A stretch of DNA of 64,000 nucleotides, from assembly GCA_003242085.1 (NCBI GenBank), contig QBML01000020.1, positions 1 to 64,000 of the forward strand, written 5' to 3'. The notes beneath the pieces are model-generated. The model made no database searches, was not told the DNA's origin, and saw only the letters and a program-made list of their open reading frames with translations. Of the stretch, positions 15,764 through 25,244 are shown piece after piece. The stretch's first letter is position 1, and each line of letters opens with the position of its first letter. The DNA comes from Pseudanabaena frigida (GTDB lineage: Bacteria; Cyanobacteriota; Cyanobacteriia; Pseudanabaenales; Pseudanabaenaceae). A program made the position numbers and the translations under genes.

Positions 15764-18544
15764 ATGAGTCAAGCAGGAGCTAACCCATGGGATCGCCAAT
15801 TTGTTAACCTTGGGCGAATCATGCAGTTCTTGCGTGATGAAGATAGTATTGACAACCTGTTGACTGCGACACTCGATTATCTTCGAGATAATTTCGAGTA
15901 CAAATTAATCTGGATTGGGCTTTACGATGCAGAAAATCACCGACTTACAGGCAAAGGCGGTACTACGCCAGCAGGAGAAATTAAATTCTTAAAGGAACGG
16001 TTTGCACTTAATGCGGGTGATTTGCTCGATCAGGTCATTTTGCAACGTAAGCCCGTACCGATCGCCGATCTGCGGCAAGAAAAACGTAGTGGCGAATGGC
16101 AGAAAGTAGCCCAAAAGTTTGATATTCAAGGCACATTGCTATGGCCAATCTACCATCGCGATCGTAGCTTTGGGGTAGTTCTATTAGGCTCAAACCTATG
16201 GAATGTTACACCAAGAAATGAAGAGAGAGCGAGGCTTTCAGTCGTTCTCGGCACTCTTGGCTCTACCCTTAGTCGCCTCGATGATGAGTGGCGCTATCAC
16301 AACGTCAAGCGTCCAGACGAACCATTACTGCAAATACTCTCTAAAATCCGCAACATTCACACTCTTACCGATCGCCTTGAAGAGATCGTGCAGGAGACTC
16401 ATAACTATGTAATGCCCGATCACACCAATATTTATTGGTTTGAGCGCGAACACCAATACTTTTGGCGGCGTGTAGCGAACCGCCAAGCAGGGCCTAAAGC
16501 CAAGCAAGCGGTTGACAATACGGCTGGGGTAACAGTGCAAAATGCCCCTAGTTTGTATCAGGCATTATCTAGAGATCAGGTTGTGGTAGTGGTTGATGCA
16601 AAGTCCATGACCAAAGGCGAAGTTAGCAATCGCGTAATGGAACAATTTGGGGCAACCTCCATAATTATTGCGCCCATATTCTTTCAATCTGAGCTGTTAG
16701 GTTTTTTATCTGTAGAAGGTGACGAACCGAGGTTGTGGACAGATGATGAACGTAATTTTGTACTTGGAGCTGCTCAACTAGCCGCAATTACTGCTCCCTT
16801 AGAAGAAATGGAAGTTACTGTCGATCGCATTGCTTCCGATCAAATTCTCACCGCAGGGATTGCTAGGGCAATTTACTCGGATAGTGATTGGCAAAGTGCG
16901 CTTGATAAAGCCGCTGAGCAGTTATGCCTACGATTGGGACTAGAGCGATTTTGGGTGGCAACCTACGATAAAGATAATGATTTTTTTCGAATCGATTTTC
17001 AATATCATCCCAAAAACCGTCGCCCCATTCCAAATATGCTGCCAGGATTGGCTGCTGTAGATGTGCAGATGATGGAGCAATCTCCCGATGCCGCAACCGT
17101 AGAAAATCTCGATAGTGATTTCAAGTTTCTCGCATGGCGAAATTCTCTAATCGATCTTGATGTGCGATCGATGATTGTAAGTAGCACTGCTACTGGAAAA
17201 TCTCTCGAAGCTATTCTAGCAGTTGCCCATGAGGCTCCGCGCACATGGTCTCGCCCCGAGCGCGAAATGGTACAGGCAGTCGCCCAGCAAATCGGTTTGA
17301 TCGTTCACCAAAATGAATTACAACGGATATCCGATGAGCGTCAAAAATCTCACCAAGCCGTGCAATTTGGTCTAGTTGCTTTGCAACAGTCCACAACTCT
17401 TGAAAAATTGCACCATACCGCTACTCAATTAATGGCACAGGTTACGCAGTCGCCCCTTGCGGTACTTGTTGTATGGTTACCAGGTCGTCAAGGCGGACAA
17501 ATCGCGTCGGTATTTGCCAGCCGAGATGACTATCAACTATCAATTAACGAAACATTAATTGCGATCGAAGAAGATCCACTTGTGCAATGGACGATCCAAA
17601 GTGAAGGGATTTTACCGCTCAGTATTCATGATTTGCCAGAACAAACCAAGGCTTGGCTTAATGCCCCTGCGCTCGGTCATTTAATGGTGACTGCATTGCG
17701 AACAACACCAGATCACCAAGCGACGGGAATGATTTTGGTTGCCGATCGCGCAGGGCGGCGATGGGTCGATCGCCAGTTGCAAGCATTTAATATGCTGGCA
17801 AATCAGCTTGCATGGTCGCGGCGTCACTTACTACTGGTAGATCATCTCAAACATAACCGTCAAGAACTAGAACGCCTTAACTGGTATAAGCACCGTCGTC
17901 TGGAAGATATCTATCGAACTGTCAGTAGTGGCGTGCAGCGACTACTAGATGTTGATGCTCGTGCTAACGGTACTGGCGGCATTAATAATGTAACGTTGCA
18001 AAGCTCTCTGAAGCAATTACAGGGTTCTCTATTACCTTTGCCACAGATTATCCGCAAAGAGCAATGGCGTTTGCGTCCCAATTACGAAACCGCTCCTCTT
18101 GCGGGTATGCTCAAACGCGCTTTAGAGCGGGTCGATCCGTTAATCAAGCAACGCCAGATTTGGTCGCAGGTTCACAATCAAGCGAATGTTGTCGTTGGTG
18201 GTGATATCGCCAAAATGGAGATGATTTTAAATGAGTTGTTGTTATTTGCTTGCGGGCGATCGGATGTTAATGGTCGCATCGATCTCTGGTGTCGTCAGAT
18301 TGATGAAAAACTTTTAGAACTATCGATTACTGATTATGGTGTAGTTGATGCATCTTTACTCCAAGAGCTACATCAAGGTAGAGCGATCGATCCTCTATCT
18401 CCGTCGTTGCTAGATCAGCCCCCGGGATTACATCTTGCGATTTGTCAAAGTCTCATGTTAGAAGCTGGTGGAGAGTTGTCGCTCTATCAATTAGAAGATA
18501 ATCGCATTCTCAGTCGTCTAATTTTGCCTCTTTCTAGCTCATAG
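15764..18544 (+). CDS. Multi-GAF protein with degenerate histidine-kinase tail
   Basis: A 926-residue soluble protein with four GAF-like domains, at roughly residues 30-170, 195-350, 365-520 and 530-690. A coiled segment (HNRQELERLNWYKHRRLEDIYRTV) and a C-terminal region shaped like a kinase ATPase domain (N-box-like MEMILNELLLFACG, then GVVDASLLQELHQGR, and GLHLAICQSLMLEAGGELSL) follow. The usual H-box HELRTPL and a clean DxGxG box are missing, so catalysis is doubtful. A chromophore cysteine of the phytochrome type was not identified. It may be a light, redox or small-molecule sensor acting through a partner. No response regulator is adjacent. Confidence 0.75.
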   Translation: MSQAGANPWDRQFVNLGRIMQFLRDEDSIDNLLTATLDYLRDNFEYKLIWIGLYDAENHRLTGKGGTTPAGEIKFLKERFALNAGDLLDQVILQRKPVPIADLRQEKRSGEWQKVAQKFDIQGTLLWPIYHRDRSFGVVLLGSNLWNVTPRNEERARLSVVLGTLGSTLSRLDDEWRYHNVKRPDEPLLQILSKIRNIHTLTDRLEEIVQETHNYVMPDHTNIYWFEREHQYFWRRVANRQAGPKAKQAVDNTAGVTVQNAPSLYQALSRDQVVVVVDAKSMTKGEVSNRVMEQFGATSIIIAPIFFQSELLGFLSVEGDEPRLWTDDERNFVLGAAQLAAITAPLEEMEVTVDRIASDQILTAGIARAIYSDSDWQSALDKAAEQLCLRLGLERFWVATYDKDNDFFRIDFQYHPKNRRPIPNMLPGLAAVDVQMMEQSPDAATVENLDSDFKFLAWRNSLIDLDVRSMIVSSTATGKSLEAILAVAHEAPRTWSRPEREMVQAVAQQIGLIVHQNELQRISDERQKSHQAVQFGLVALQQSTTLEKLHHTATQLMAQVTQSPLAVLVVWLPGRQGGQIASVFASRDDYQLSINETLIAIEEDPLVQWTIQSEGILPLSIHDLPEQTKAWLNAPALGHLMVTALRTTPDHQATGMILVADRAGRRWVDRQLQAFNMLANQLAWSRRHLLLVDHLKHNRQELERLNWYKHRRLEDIYRTVSSGVQRLLDVDARANGTGGINNVTLQSSLKQLQGSLLPLPQIIRKEQWRLRPNYETAPLAGMLKRALERVDPLIKQRQIWSQVHNQANVVVGGDIAKMEMILNELLLFACGRSDVNGRIDLWCRQIDEKLLELSITDYGVVDASLLQELHQGRAIDPLSPSLLDQPPGLHLAICQSLMLEAGGELSLYQLEDNRILSRLILPLSSS

Positions 18545-18554
18545 TTAGGGTGTA

Positions 18555-18606
18555 ACCGAAGAAGCGAGTGGCGTTGGCTTTTCCCCCCCCACTCGCTTCT
18601 TCGGTT
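18555..18606. terminator. Hairpin between convergent genes
   Basis: AACCGAAGAAGCGAGTG and its exact complement (17-bp arms) flank an 18-base loop ending in a run of C. It sits between the GAF protein stop and the convergent Rrf2 gene and probably terminates both. Confidence 0.6.
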
Positions 18607-18623
18607 CTTGAGGCTTTAGTAAT

Positions 18624-19058
18624 CTAAATATAGAACATTACATCTGCTTGTTTTTTCTCCTCGCATTTCCTTAAGAGATCCTCAAGTGTATGCTTATGTA
18701 AAATCTCGAAAGATGCTACCTTCGCAGTTTCCCACATATCAATAACTGCTGCTTTTTCAATTGTCAGTAACTCGGAGTTTTTTTGTTCTTGAGTACTTTC
18801 TCCATCTAAAGCAACTACCACATCAGTAAGTTTAATTTGCCAAGGCTCACGAGCGAGGTGATACCCACCTTTCGCACCGCGTTGACTTTTAATGATTCCC
18901 GATCGCCTTAGCATTGCCATTACTTGATCGAGATAGCGAATGGGAATACTTTGACTGATTGCAATTTCACTAACAGAAGTAGGCTTGCCCTGTTTGTGAC
19001 GTACCGCCAACTCAAGCAGAGCAATACAAGCATAATCAACCTTACAAGATAGTTCCAT
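18624..19058 (-). CDS. Rrf2-family transcriptional regulator, CymR-like
   Basis: A 144-residue Rrf2 regulator: MELSCKVDYACIALLELA at the start, the winged helix-turn-helix with SVSEIAISQSIPIRYLDQVMAMLRRSGIIKSQRGAKGGYHLAREP, then a dimerisation helix. The three clustered cysteines that bind the iron-sulfur centre in IscR or NsrR (around residues 90-105) are absent; the only cysteines are at positions 5, 11 and 132. It lies 57 bases downstream of cysK on the same strand. In Bacillus subtilis the cluster-free Rrf2 protein CymR uses CysK as co-repressor, so a cysteine-sensing role is likely here by analogy. Confidence 0.85.
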   Translation of the reverse strand: MELSCKVDYACIALLELAVRHKQGKPTSVSEIAISQSIPIRYLDQVMAMLRRSGIIKSQRGAKGGYHLAREPWQIKLTDVVVALDGESTQEQKNSELLTIEKAAVIDMWETAKVASFEILHKHTLEDLLRKCEEKKQADVMFYI

Positions 19059-19115
19059 ATATTTTGATGTTAAATATAGGATGGGTGGCGCTTGTCCATC
19101 CTTCCTTATCAGTGA

Positions 19116-20087
19116 TTAGTGATTAGTAGAAGCTGATGCAGTTGCAATAAATTCGGCATCCTGAAACAGAGGAGTACTGAGATAGCGTTCGCCAAAACTT
19201 GGCTGCACAATTACAATTAGACGATCGCGATTTTCTTCTCGCTTACCCACAGCGATCGCGGCGGCTAATGCTGCACCTGAGGAAATTCCCGAAAGTAAAC
19301 CTTCTTCGCGAGCAAGGCGACGACCATAGATAATTGCTAGCTCATCAGAAATACCAATAACTTCATCAATCAAATCTTGGCGTAATACTTCAGGTATAAA
19401 TCCTGCACCAATGCCCTGGATTCGGTGAGCTCCAGGCAATCCACCAGAAAGTACAGGGCTATTCAATGGCTCAACGGCGATCGCTTTAAAACTAGGTTTG
19501 CGTTGTTTGATCGCTTCGGCTACGCCCGTAATTGTGCCGCCCGTTCCAACTCCTGAGATCAAAATATCTACTTGTCCATCGGTGTCATTCCAAATCTCCT
19601 CAGCCGTAGTTCTACGATGCACCGCTGGATTAGCTAGATTCTTAAACTGTTGCAACATATAAGCATTTAGCGTTGATGTGGTGATTTCTGCGGCTCTGCG
19701 AATTGCACCCCGCATTCCTTCACTGGCTGGAGTTAACTCCAATTCTGCCCCATAAGCTCTGAGCATGGCACGACGCTCTAAACTCATCGTTTCTGGCATC
19801 GTTAAAATCAAACGATAGCCTTTAGCCGCCGCCACCATTGCCAACGCAATTCCTGTATTACCAGAAGTTGGTTCCACTAAAATCGTCTTAGTAGGAGAAA
19901 TCAAGCCATTATTTTCAGCATCCTCAATCATGGCTAGTCCAATCCGATCCTTCACCGATGAAGATGGATTAAGGCTTTCTAGTTTGACGACAATTTTTGC
20001 TAAAGAACCGTCTCTTTGCGGAATGTTATTGAGAGCAACAAGTGGTGTATTACCAATTAAATGGGTGATATTTTGAGCAACTTTCAT
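19116..20087 (-). CDS. cysK: Cysteine synthase (O-acetylserine sulfhydrylase)
   Basis: This 323-residue PLP enzyme makes cysteine from O-acetylserine and sulfide in the cytoplasm. The PLP lysine lies in [10 protein letters not shown], the substrate loop in [12 protein letters not shown], and the phosphate-binding loop in [15 protein letters not shown]-terminal [12 protein letters not shown] completes the family pattern. It heads a short minus-strand unit with the Rrf2 gene and is transcribed away from the Crp-family gene. The 130-base divergent region holds an 11-bp inverted repeat suited to regulator binding. Its C-terminal extension past FQDAEF is slightly longer than usual. Confidence 0.94.
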   Translation of the reverse strand: MKVAQNITHLIGNTPLVALNNIPQRDGSLAKIVVKLESLNPSSSVKDRIGLAMIEDAENNGLISPTKTILVEPTSGNTGIALAMVAAAKGYRLILTMPETMSLERRAMLRAYGAELELTPASEGMRGAIRRAAEITTSTLNAYMLQQFKNLANPAVHRRTTAEEIWNDTDGQVDILISGVGTGGTITGVAEAIKQRKPSFKAIAVEPLNSPVLSGGLPGAHRIQGIGAGFIPEVLRQDLIDEVIGISDELAIIYGRRLAREEGLLSGISSGAALAAAIAVGKREENRDRLIVIVQPSFGERYLSTPLFQDAEFIATASASTNH

Positions 20088-20124
20088 AAGAGACCAAATG
20101 TGTCAGAAATATTTTACAAATAAA

Positions 20125-20166
20125 AAGTACGGTATCTTGGTGGGAATACCGTACTTAGTAAGATAC
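20125..20166. promoter_or_regulatory. Two overlapping inverted repeats in the cysK/crp divergent region
   Basis: AAGTACGGTAT and ATACCGTACTT (exact, 10-base spacer, 20125-20156) overlap a second pair, GTATCTT (20132-20138) and AAGATAC (20160-20166). The position between divergent cysK and the Crp-family gene makes them candidate operators for the Rrf2 or the Crp-type protein. The ORF-track start at 20098 for the Crp gene would place them inside the coding region, which is unlikely. Confidence 0.6.
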
Positions 20167-20220
20167 AATACTTTTCTGTGCAATACAAATAAAATCTACT
20201 GTTCTCCGATTGGGTATCTG

Positions 20221-20790
20221 ATGATTTATCTCGAAACTGTTACTTCTCGGCTTTGTAAGCGGCGAGATATGCTGCCACGAAGAGCCAACTATATATGGAA
20301 AATTGAGTCTGGTGTAGTGCGATCGCTTACTTGGACTGAAGATGGGCAAATAATTTGTTCGGGGCTTTGGGCTGAGGGTGACGTGATCGGTGGTGAACTG
20401 TCAAATTTACACCCCTACGAGATGGAATGTTTAACCGATGTGCAATTGACTGAGATACCCCGTTCAAACTGGGGTGATTATATTAATGAAATTATTCGCC
20501 ATAACCAAACTAATGAATTTTTATTGAAAATTGCTCACTGCCGATCTAAAGATGATGCGGTAAGGCAGTTATTAGCTTGGTTAACAAATCGGTTTGGTGA
20601 AGACGATCGCAATGGAAAGCTAATTGGTTTACAACTTACCCACCAAGAAATTGCTGAATTAATTGGCTCAACTCGCGTTACGGTGACACGCATTATTAAC
20701 GATCTAGAAAAGATTGGTTTTGTATCTCGTAAAGGTCGCAAGCTGCTGTTTCTATCTGATTTATCTGAGCAATGGCATTATGAGATTTAA
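20221..20790 (+). CDS. Crp/Fnr-family transcriptional regulator
   Basis: From the ATG at 20221 this is a 189-residue Crp-family protein. A short cyclic-nucleotide-binding-like beta domain (IWKIESGVVRSLTWTEDGQIICSGLWAEGDVIGG) is followed by a dimer helix. A helix-turn-helix reads LTHQEIAELIGSTRVTVTRIINDLEKIGFVSRKG. Residues needed for cAMP in CRP are not evident. Its position, divergent from cysK, recalls the cyanobacterial sulfur regulator CysR, also a Crp-family protein, but this is inference. A clean terminator follows the stop codon. The 41 extra N-terminal residues in the ORF track cross the operator region and are rejected. Confidence 0.85.
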   Translation: MIYLETVTSRLCKRRDMLPRRANYIWKIESGVVRSLTWTEDGQIICSGLWAEGDVIGGELSNLHPYEMECLTDVQLTEIPRSNWGDYINEIIRHNQTNEFLLKIAHCRSKDDAVRQLLAWLTNRFGEDDRNGKLIGLQLTHQEIAELIGSTRVTVTRIINDLEKIGFVSRKGRKLLFLSDLSEQWHYEI

Positions 20791-20818
20791 AAAAAAGCAT
20801 CCACTAGGATGCTTTTTT
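20791..20818 (+). terminator. Intrinsic terminator of the Crp-family gene
   Basis: AAAAAAGCATCC and GGATGCTTTTTT flank an ACTA loop immediately after the stop codon, a standard rho-independent terminator with a T6 tail. It is symmetric enough to work on both strands. Confidence 0.9.
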
Positions 20819-20894
20819 GATTTTAAGAGATGCAGATCATAGCACCGCATCTTATCTGTTTGTTTGTACAAAGCTTTGCGCTCAAACCCAAACC

Positions 20895-20938
20895 AAGAAG
20901 AATTTTGAAAGCTTTGCAAAGCTTTCAAAATTCTTCTT
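20895..20938. repeat. 44-bp perfect palindrome
   Basis: AAGAAGAATTTTGAAAGCTTTG and its exact complement abut without a spacer. It lies between the convergent Crp-family and aldo/keto reductase genes. It may end the latter's transcript or be a spaceless member of the hairpin family. Confidence 0.75.
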
Positions 20939-20969
20939 TTGGCTCGTTCGATCGGTAATTGCTGTAACT

Positions 20970-21956
<987 letters not shown>

Positions 21957-22026
21957 GGAATGACTCCTATTTTGTTTTGCGCAAGAATTTAGAGTTAGGA
22001 TCGAGTAGCACTTTGTGCTGATTGTC

Positions 22027-22578
22027 CTAACATTTTGATTTCTGTAATAATTCGATCAGTTTCGAGATACTGTCTGAATCGAAGTGCCCGATTAACTTTT
22101 GAGCAGCAGTTTCTGGCTCTAAAGGAAGATTGATGGAGCGATGTTTTGTTCCTTCTTGACCCATTGCAAGATAAGTAGAAAGGTGATATGAATCTGCTTC
22201 ATTAGTAATCTCTTTTTCCTCTAATTCCTTATAGTAAGCGATCTTTTTGCTAATAACTTCAAGACTATAGTTAAGTTCTTGCTGGCTAGCAGTAACTGAT
22301 TCATAGTGCTCTTCTAATAGCAAACGTCTTTGATAAGCTGAAGTGATTCCTTGTCGGCGGAGTTCCGAAAACTGCTGCATTTGCCGAATAGGCATCTTGG
22401 TTGAACGAAGCTTAGTCAGAAACTTTACACAATCAAGATCGTATTTTGTAAATCTACGATACCCACTATCATTTCGATTAATTGAATCAAGTAGATTCAT
22501 GCGTTCGTAGTAGCGCAATGTATACGTGCTTACGCCTGTGATTTGGGCGGCTTCTTGAATGGTAAATGTCCTTTCCAT
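22027..22578 (-). CDS. MerR-family transcriptional regulator
   Basis: A 183-residue MerR protein. The helix-turn-helix and wing read [58 protein letters not shown] long dimerisation helix and an acidic C-terminal part follow. Cysteines are few: Cys50 (DLDCVKF) sits where AdhR/NmlR-type regulators carry a single redox or aldehyde-sensing cysteine, and one lies at the extreme C-terminus. With the aldo/keto reductase downstream, an electrophile- or aldehyde-sensing role is a fair inference. The promoter just upstream has the 19-base spacer typical of MerR control, and the mRNA appears nearly leaderless. Confidence 0.88.
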   Translation of the reverse strand: MERTFTIQEAAQITGVSTYTLRYYERMNLLDSINRNDSGYRRFTKYDLDCVKFLTKLRSTKMPIRQMQQFSELRRQGITSAYQRRLLLEEHYESVTASQQELNYSLEVISKKIAYYKELEEKEITNEADSYHLSTYLAMGQEGTKHRSINLPLEPETAAQKLIGHFDSDSISKLIELLQKSKC

Positions 22579-22585
22579 GAAATTA

Positions 22586-22616
22586 ACTCTAAACGTTAGA
22601 GTGCACTCTAAGTCAA
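22586..22616 (-). promoter_or_regulatory. MerR-type promoter with palindromic operator in a 19-base spacer
   Basis: On the minus strand TTGACT and TAGAGT are separated by 19 bases, two more than optimal, the classic MerR arrangement. The perfect palindrome TTAGAGTGCACTCTAA (22596-22611) fills most of the spacer. The expected transcription start falls within a few bases of the MerR start codon. Confidence 0.85.
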
Positions 22617-22702
22617 GTACTATTTTTAAAATGATGCAAATAAATATTCTCTTGTACTTAGAAAGAAAAAATTAGAAAGAAAGAGGTTGGATTTAATGAA
22701 AA

Positions 22703-22756
22703 AGGCTTCGACTACGCTCAGCCAACGTAGACTGCTGGCTGAGCGTAGTCGAAGCC
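22703..22756. repeat. GGCTTCGACT/AGCCA inverted repeat, copy 5 (perfect)
   Basis: 21-bp arms (22703-22723, 22736-22756) are exact complements around a 12-base spacer. This is the least decayed copy and serves as reference for the family. Confidence 0.85.
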
Positions 22757-22802
22757 CTGAATCTCACGAATGATTTAGGACTGCTTATTGAGCTGAATCT
22801 AT

Positions 22803-23138
22803 TTAAATATCCTCGTCGTCCCATTTCTCTTGAGTATATCCAAGTTCGATCGCGGCTGCTTGCTCTTCACTGGAAAGGTCATCCCAAAGTTTTTCTGCCG
22901 ATTCGGGAATATCATCTTCTCCTTCCCAACTAGATTGAGTCCAACCTAGAACTCCCCAGAGTTTTTTATCTTCATTAGATAGATCGTCCCATTCTGGAAA
23001 ATCTACTGCATCATCCCAGTTATCTTCATTCCAACCTAATTGCGTCCACAGCTCTTGTTCGGCAGTAGAAAGATCTGACCAACTCAGTTCACTCCAGAAT
23101 TCATTAGGATCGCCAGTCACTTCACGGATAGTAGTCAT
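22803..23138 (-). CDS. Acidic protein with three W-rich repeats
   Basis: A 111-residue, strongly acidic soluble protein made of three tandem units of about 32 residues. The pattern is W-x-DLS-x-EE(Q/K)-x-LW-x-x-LG(W/Y)-(T/N)-x-x-x-W(D/E). Examples are SWSDLSTAEQELWTQLGW, EWDDLSNEDKKLWGVLGW and LWDDLSSEEQAAAIELGY. The final unit replaces Trp by Ala and Tyr. There are no cysteines, signal peptide or membrane segments. I recall similar motifs in proteins of algae and cyanobacteria, but no function is known to me. It is a stand-alone gene after a repeat element. Confidence 0.7.
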   Translation of the reverse strand: MTTIREVTGDPNEFWSELSWSDLSTAEQELWTQLGWNEDNWDDAVDFPEWDDLSNEDKKLWGVLGWTQSSWEGEDDIPESAEKLWDDLSSEEQAAAIELGYTQEKWDDEDI

Positions 23139-23262
23139 AAAAATTTGCTCGCAAATTAAAGTTCACCTAGATTTCATCATAGGTTTTGCTAGCTTTGAGA
23201 AGCAACAGCTAAAATTTAACCTTTCAAAAAAAGAGGGTGTGCAAAGCACGTCTTTTATTTAC

Positions 23263-25155
23263 TTAGATGCTTATGTTGCGAATAAGCATTGTCTCAAAGT
23301 CTGTGGCGTTTACAGGTTTTCCAAGGTAATAGCCTTGTCCATAGATGTAGCCCATTTCTATAAGTAAATCCATCTGCTCTTTCGTTTCAATTCCTTCGGC
23401 AATTACAGAAAATCCAAGGGTATGGGAGAGATCGATGATTGTTCGACAAATGCCAATCTTTTTCTCATCATTTCGATGTCTAGGAACTAGGCTCATATCT
23501 ACCTTTACCTCATTAAAGGGGAACTGCAAAAGCTGAGCCAACCCACTTTGTCCAGTTCCAAAATCATCGACTTTCAGTCTAATATCAAGAAGCCTAAGTT
23601 CATCTAATGCGGCTAAATAGTGGTTTAAGTCGCTATAAATGCCCCTTTCAGTAACTTCTACGCCAACGCATTGAGACTCAATATTTTCACGTCCAACAAG
23701 TTTGATTAGATTTGATAGGAACTCACCATCTTCTAACTCGACTGGTGAAATGTTTACAGCAACTGCCAATGAGGATTTTATTTGCCTCCATTCAGCTAAT
23801 TGGGCGATCGCATTTCTGACCACCCAGTTGCTTAGCCTATAAATACTTCCATTATTTTCGGCGATGGGAATAAATCTAGCAGGGGACACAAAACCAATAG
23901 CGGGGGACTGCCACCTTAGAAGTGCTTCAGCACTTACTATCTCACCTGTAAGCAGATTTACTATAGGCTGATAGGCAAGCCATAGCTCGCCTTCGATATT
24001 GCCTTTTAATCCCACTTCAATTTGTGAAGTAGCTGCTTCAATTTCTGAGAGCTTATCATCCCACACAACAATCCTGTCGATAGGTAAGTCAGATTTTTTA
24101 TTGGTCTTTGCTTTTCGGCTAGCGGTCTCCGCAGCTTGCATTAATTTAGCAAGATCGCTACAACCATCAAAAACTTTAATCTCGCCATAAGCAACGCCAA
24201 TAGAAGCACTAATATTTGCTTTCTCACTATCAATGTGAATTCCTTGAATTTTAGCTAATATCGTTTTTGCTACTTCCTCAACCTCAGTATATTCAAATAG
24301 GAATACAAATTCATCCCCACCTTCTCTAATTGCAATCCCATTATTTTCTATAGCAATCTTTTTTAACTCGCGACCAACATCAACCAAAACCCTATCGCCA
24401 ATGGCATGACCTCTTGTATCATTTATCTGTTTAAATTTATCTAAATCTAAATAGATACAACTTTTCCACTTCCCCTCAGTTGGCTCTGACTCAAGGATAC
24501 GGCGACTATACATATTTGTAAGATAGTCTTTTACTGATGCTTCCTTGACCCCTGATATATCAATAAAATTCATATATAGAAGTCCGTCTGGTAGTGGCGC
24601 ACAGAGGTTTAGAAACCAAGATGTAATGCTATCCCCCCGATACATGAACTCTAGCTCTGTTGGCTCTTTAATCTCTAGGTATAAGTCAATTAACGGCTTT
24701 TTATATGGATAGGAAATCTCTTTGTGGTGAGGTAGTGATTCGGTCAATAACTTCCCTTCAACTAGTTGATTGTTTGACAGTTCAACAGCTTTAGGATTGA
24801 CTTTTAAGATCAATAGATCGTTCCCCTCAGGTATATGTTGAAATATAGCTTTTCCAGATAATGCTTGATCGAACGCGGTATCAAATAGTTCTGAGGTTTG
24901 TGAAATCAATAGAATTTTTTTCTGATTTGCAGCAAGTGCAAATACCGTAAGCCAACTAACGATCGCGGTTACGCCATGCCAAAGAGTATGCAATCCAAAG
25001 AAATCAAGTAGATGTCCAATGCCACAACAGATTATAAAAAGAGAAATTAGTACCGCAATATATTGCGCTTCCTTTTTAATTACTCCTAATAATGGCAACA
25101 ATAAAAATGGGATCACAAAATAAGATATAGCGATCGCTAAATCAAGGTATCGCAT
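23263..25155 (-). CDS. Ethylene-receptor-like N-terminus with PAS, GGDEF and EAL domains
   Basis: A 630-residue membrane protein. Three membrane helices (about 5-23, 30-53 and 61-77) carry Asp5, Tyr12, Ile15, Pro16, Ile41, Cys44 and His48. This spacing matches the ethylene/copper-binding residues Asp25, Tyr32, Ile35, Pro36, Ile62, Cys65 and His69 of plant ETR1. A PAS-like region (about 90-200) is followed by a diguanylate cyclase with intact GGDEF (279-283) and a phosphodiesterase with intact EALLRW, NISPVEL, TERGI, KVDDFGTG and AEGIET motifs. No RxxD inhibitory site precedes GGDEF. It should make or degrade c-di-GMP in response to a membrane signal; ethylene as ligand is inference. Confidence 0.85.
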   Translation of the reverse strand: MRYLDLAIAISYFVIPFLLLPLLGVIKKEAQYIAVLISLFIICCGIGHLLDFFGLHTLWHGVTAIVSWLTVFALAANQKKILLISQTSELFDTAFDQALSGKAIFQHIPEGNDLLILKVNPKAVELSNNQLVEGKLLTESLPHHKEISYPYKKPLIDLYLEIKEPTELEFMYRGDSITSWFLNLCAPLPDGLLYMNFIDISGVKEASVKDYLTNMYSRRILESEPTEGKWKSCIYLDLDKFKQINDTRGHAIGDRVLVDVGRELKKIAIENNGIAIREGGDEFVFLFEYTEVEEVAKTILAKIQGIHIDSEKANISASIGVAYGEIKVFDGCSDLAKLMQAAETASRKAKTNKKSDLPIDRIVVWDDKLSEIEAATSQIEVGLKGNIEGELWLAYQPIVNLLTGEIVSAEALLRWQSPAIGFVSPARFIPIAENNGSIYRLSNWVVRNAIAQLAEWRQIKSSLAVAVNISPVELEDGEFLSNLIKLVGRENIESQCVGVEVTERGIYSDLNHYLAALDELRLLDIRLKVDDFGTGQSGLAQLLQFPFNEVKVDMSLVPRHRNDEKKIGICRTIIDLSHTLGFSVIAEGIETKEQMDLLIEMGYIYGQGYYLGKPVNATDFETMLIRNISI

Positions 25156-25174
25156 AAGCTGAGGTTTGTTTTAT

Positions 25175-25226
25175 TAGTATGCTAAAAGTCCCCATTGCTA
25201 AAGCTATAGGGGCTTTTAACATACTA
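25175..25226 (-). terminator. Hairpin downstream of the FTR1 gene
   Basis: TAGTATG...AAAAGTCCCC pairs with GGGGCTTTT...ATACTA around a 15-base loop, starting about 20 bases after the FTR1 stop codon on the minus strand. It separates the iron operon from the GGDEF-EAL gene. Confidence 0.6.
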
Positions 25227-25244
25227 ATGCATCAGCCTAATGTA

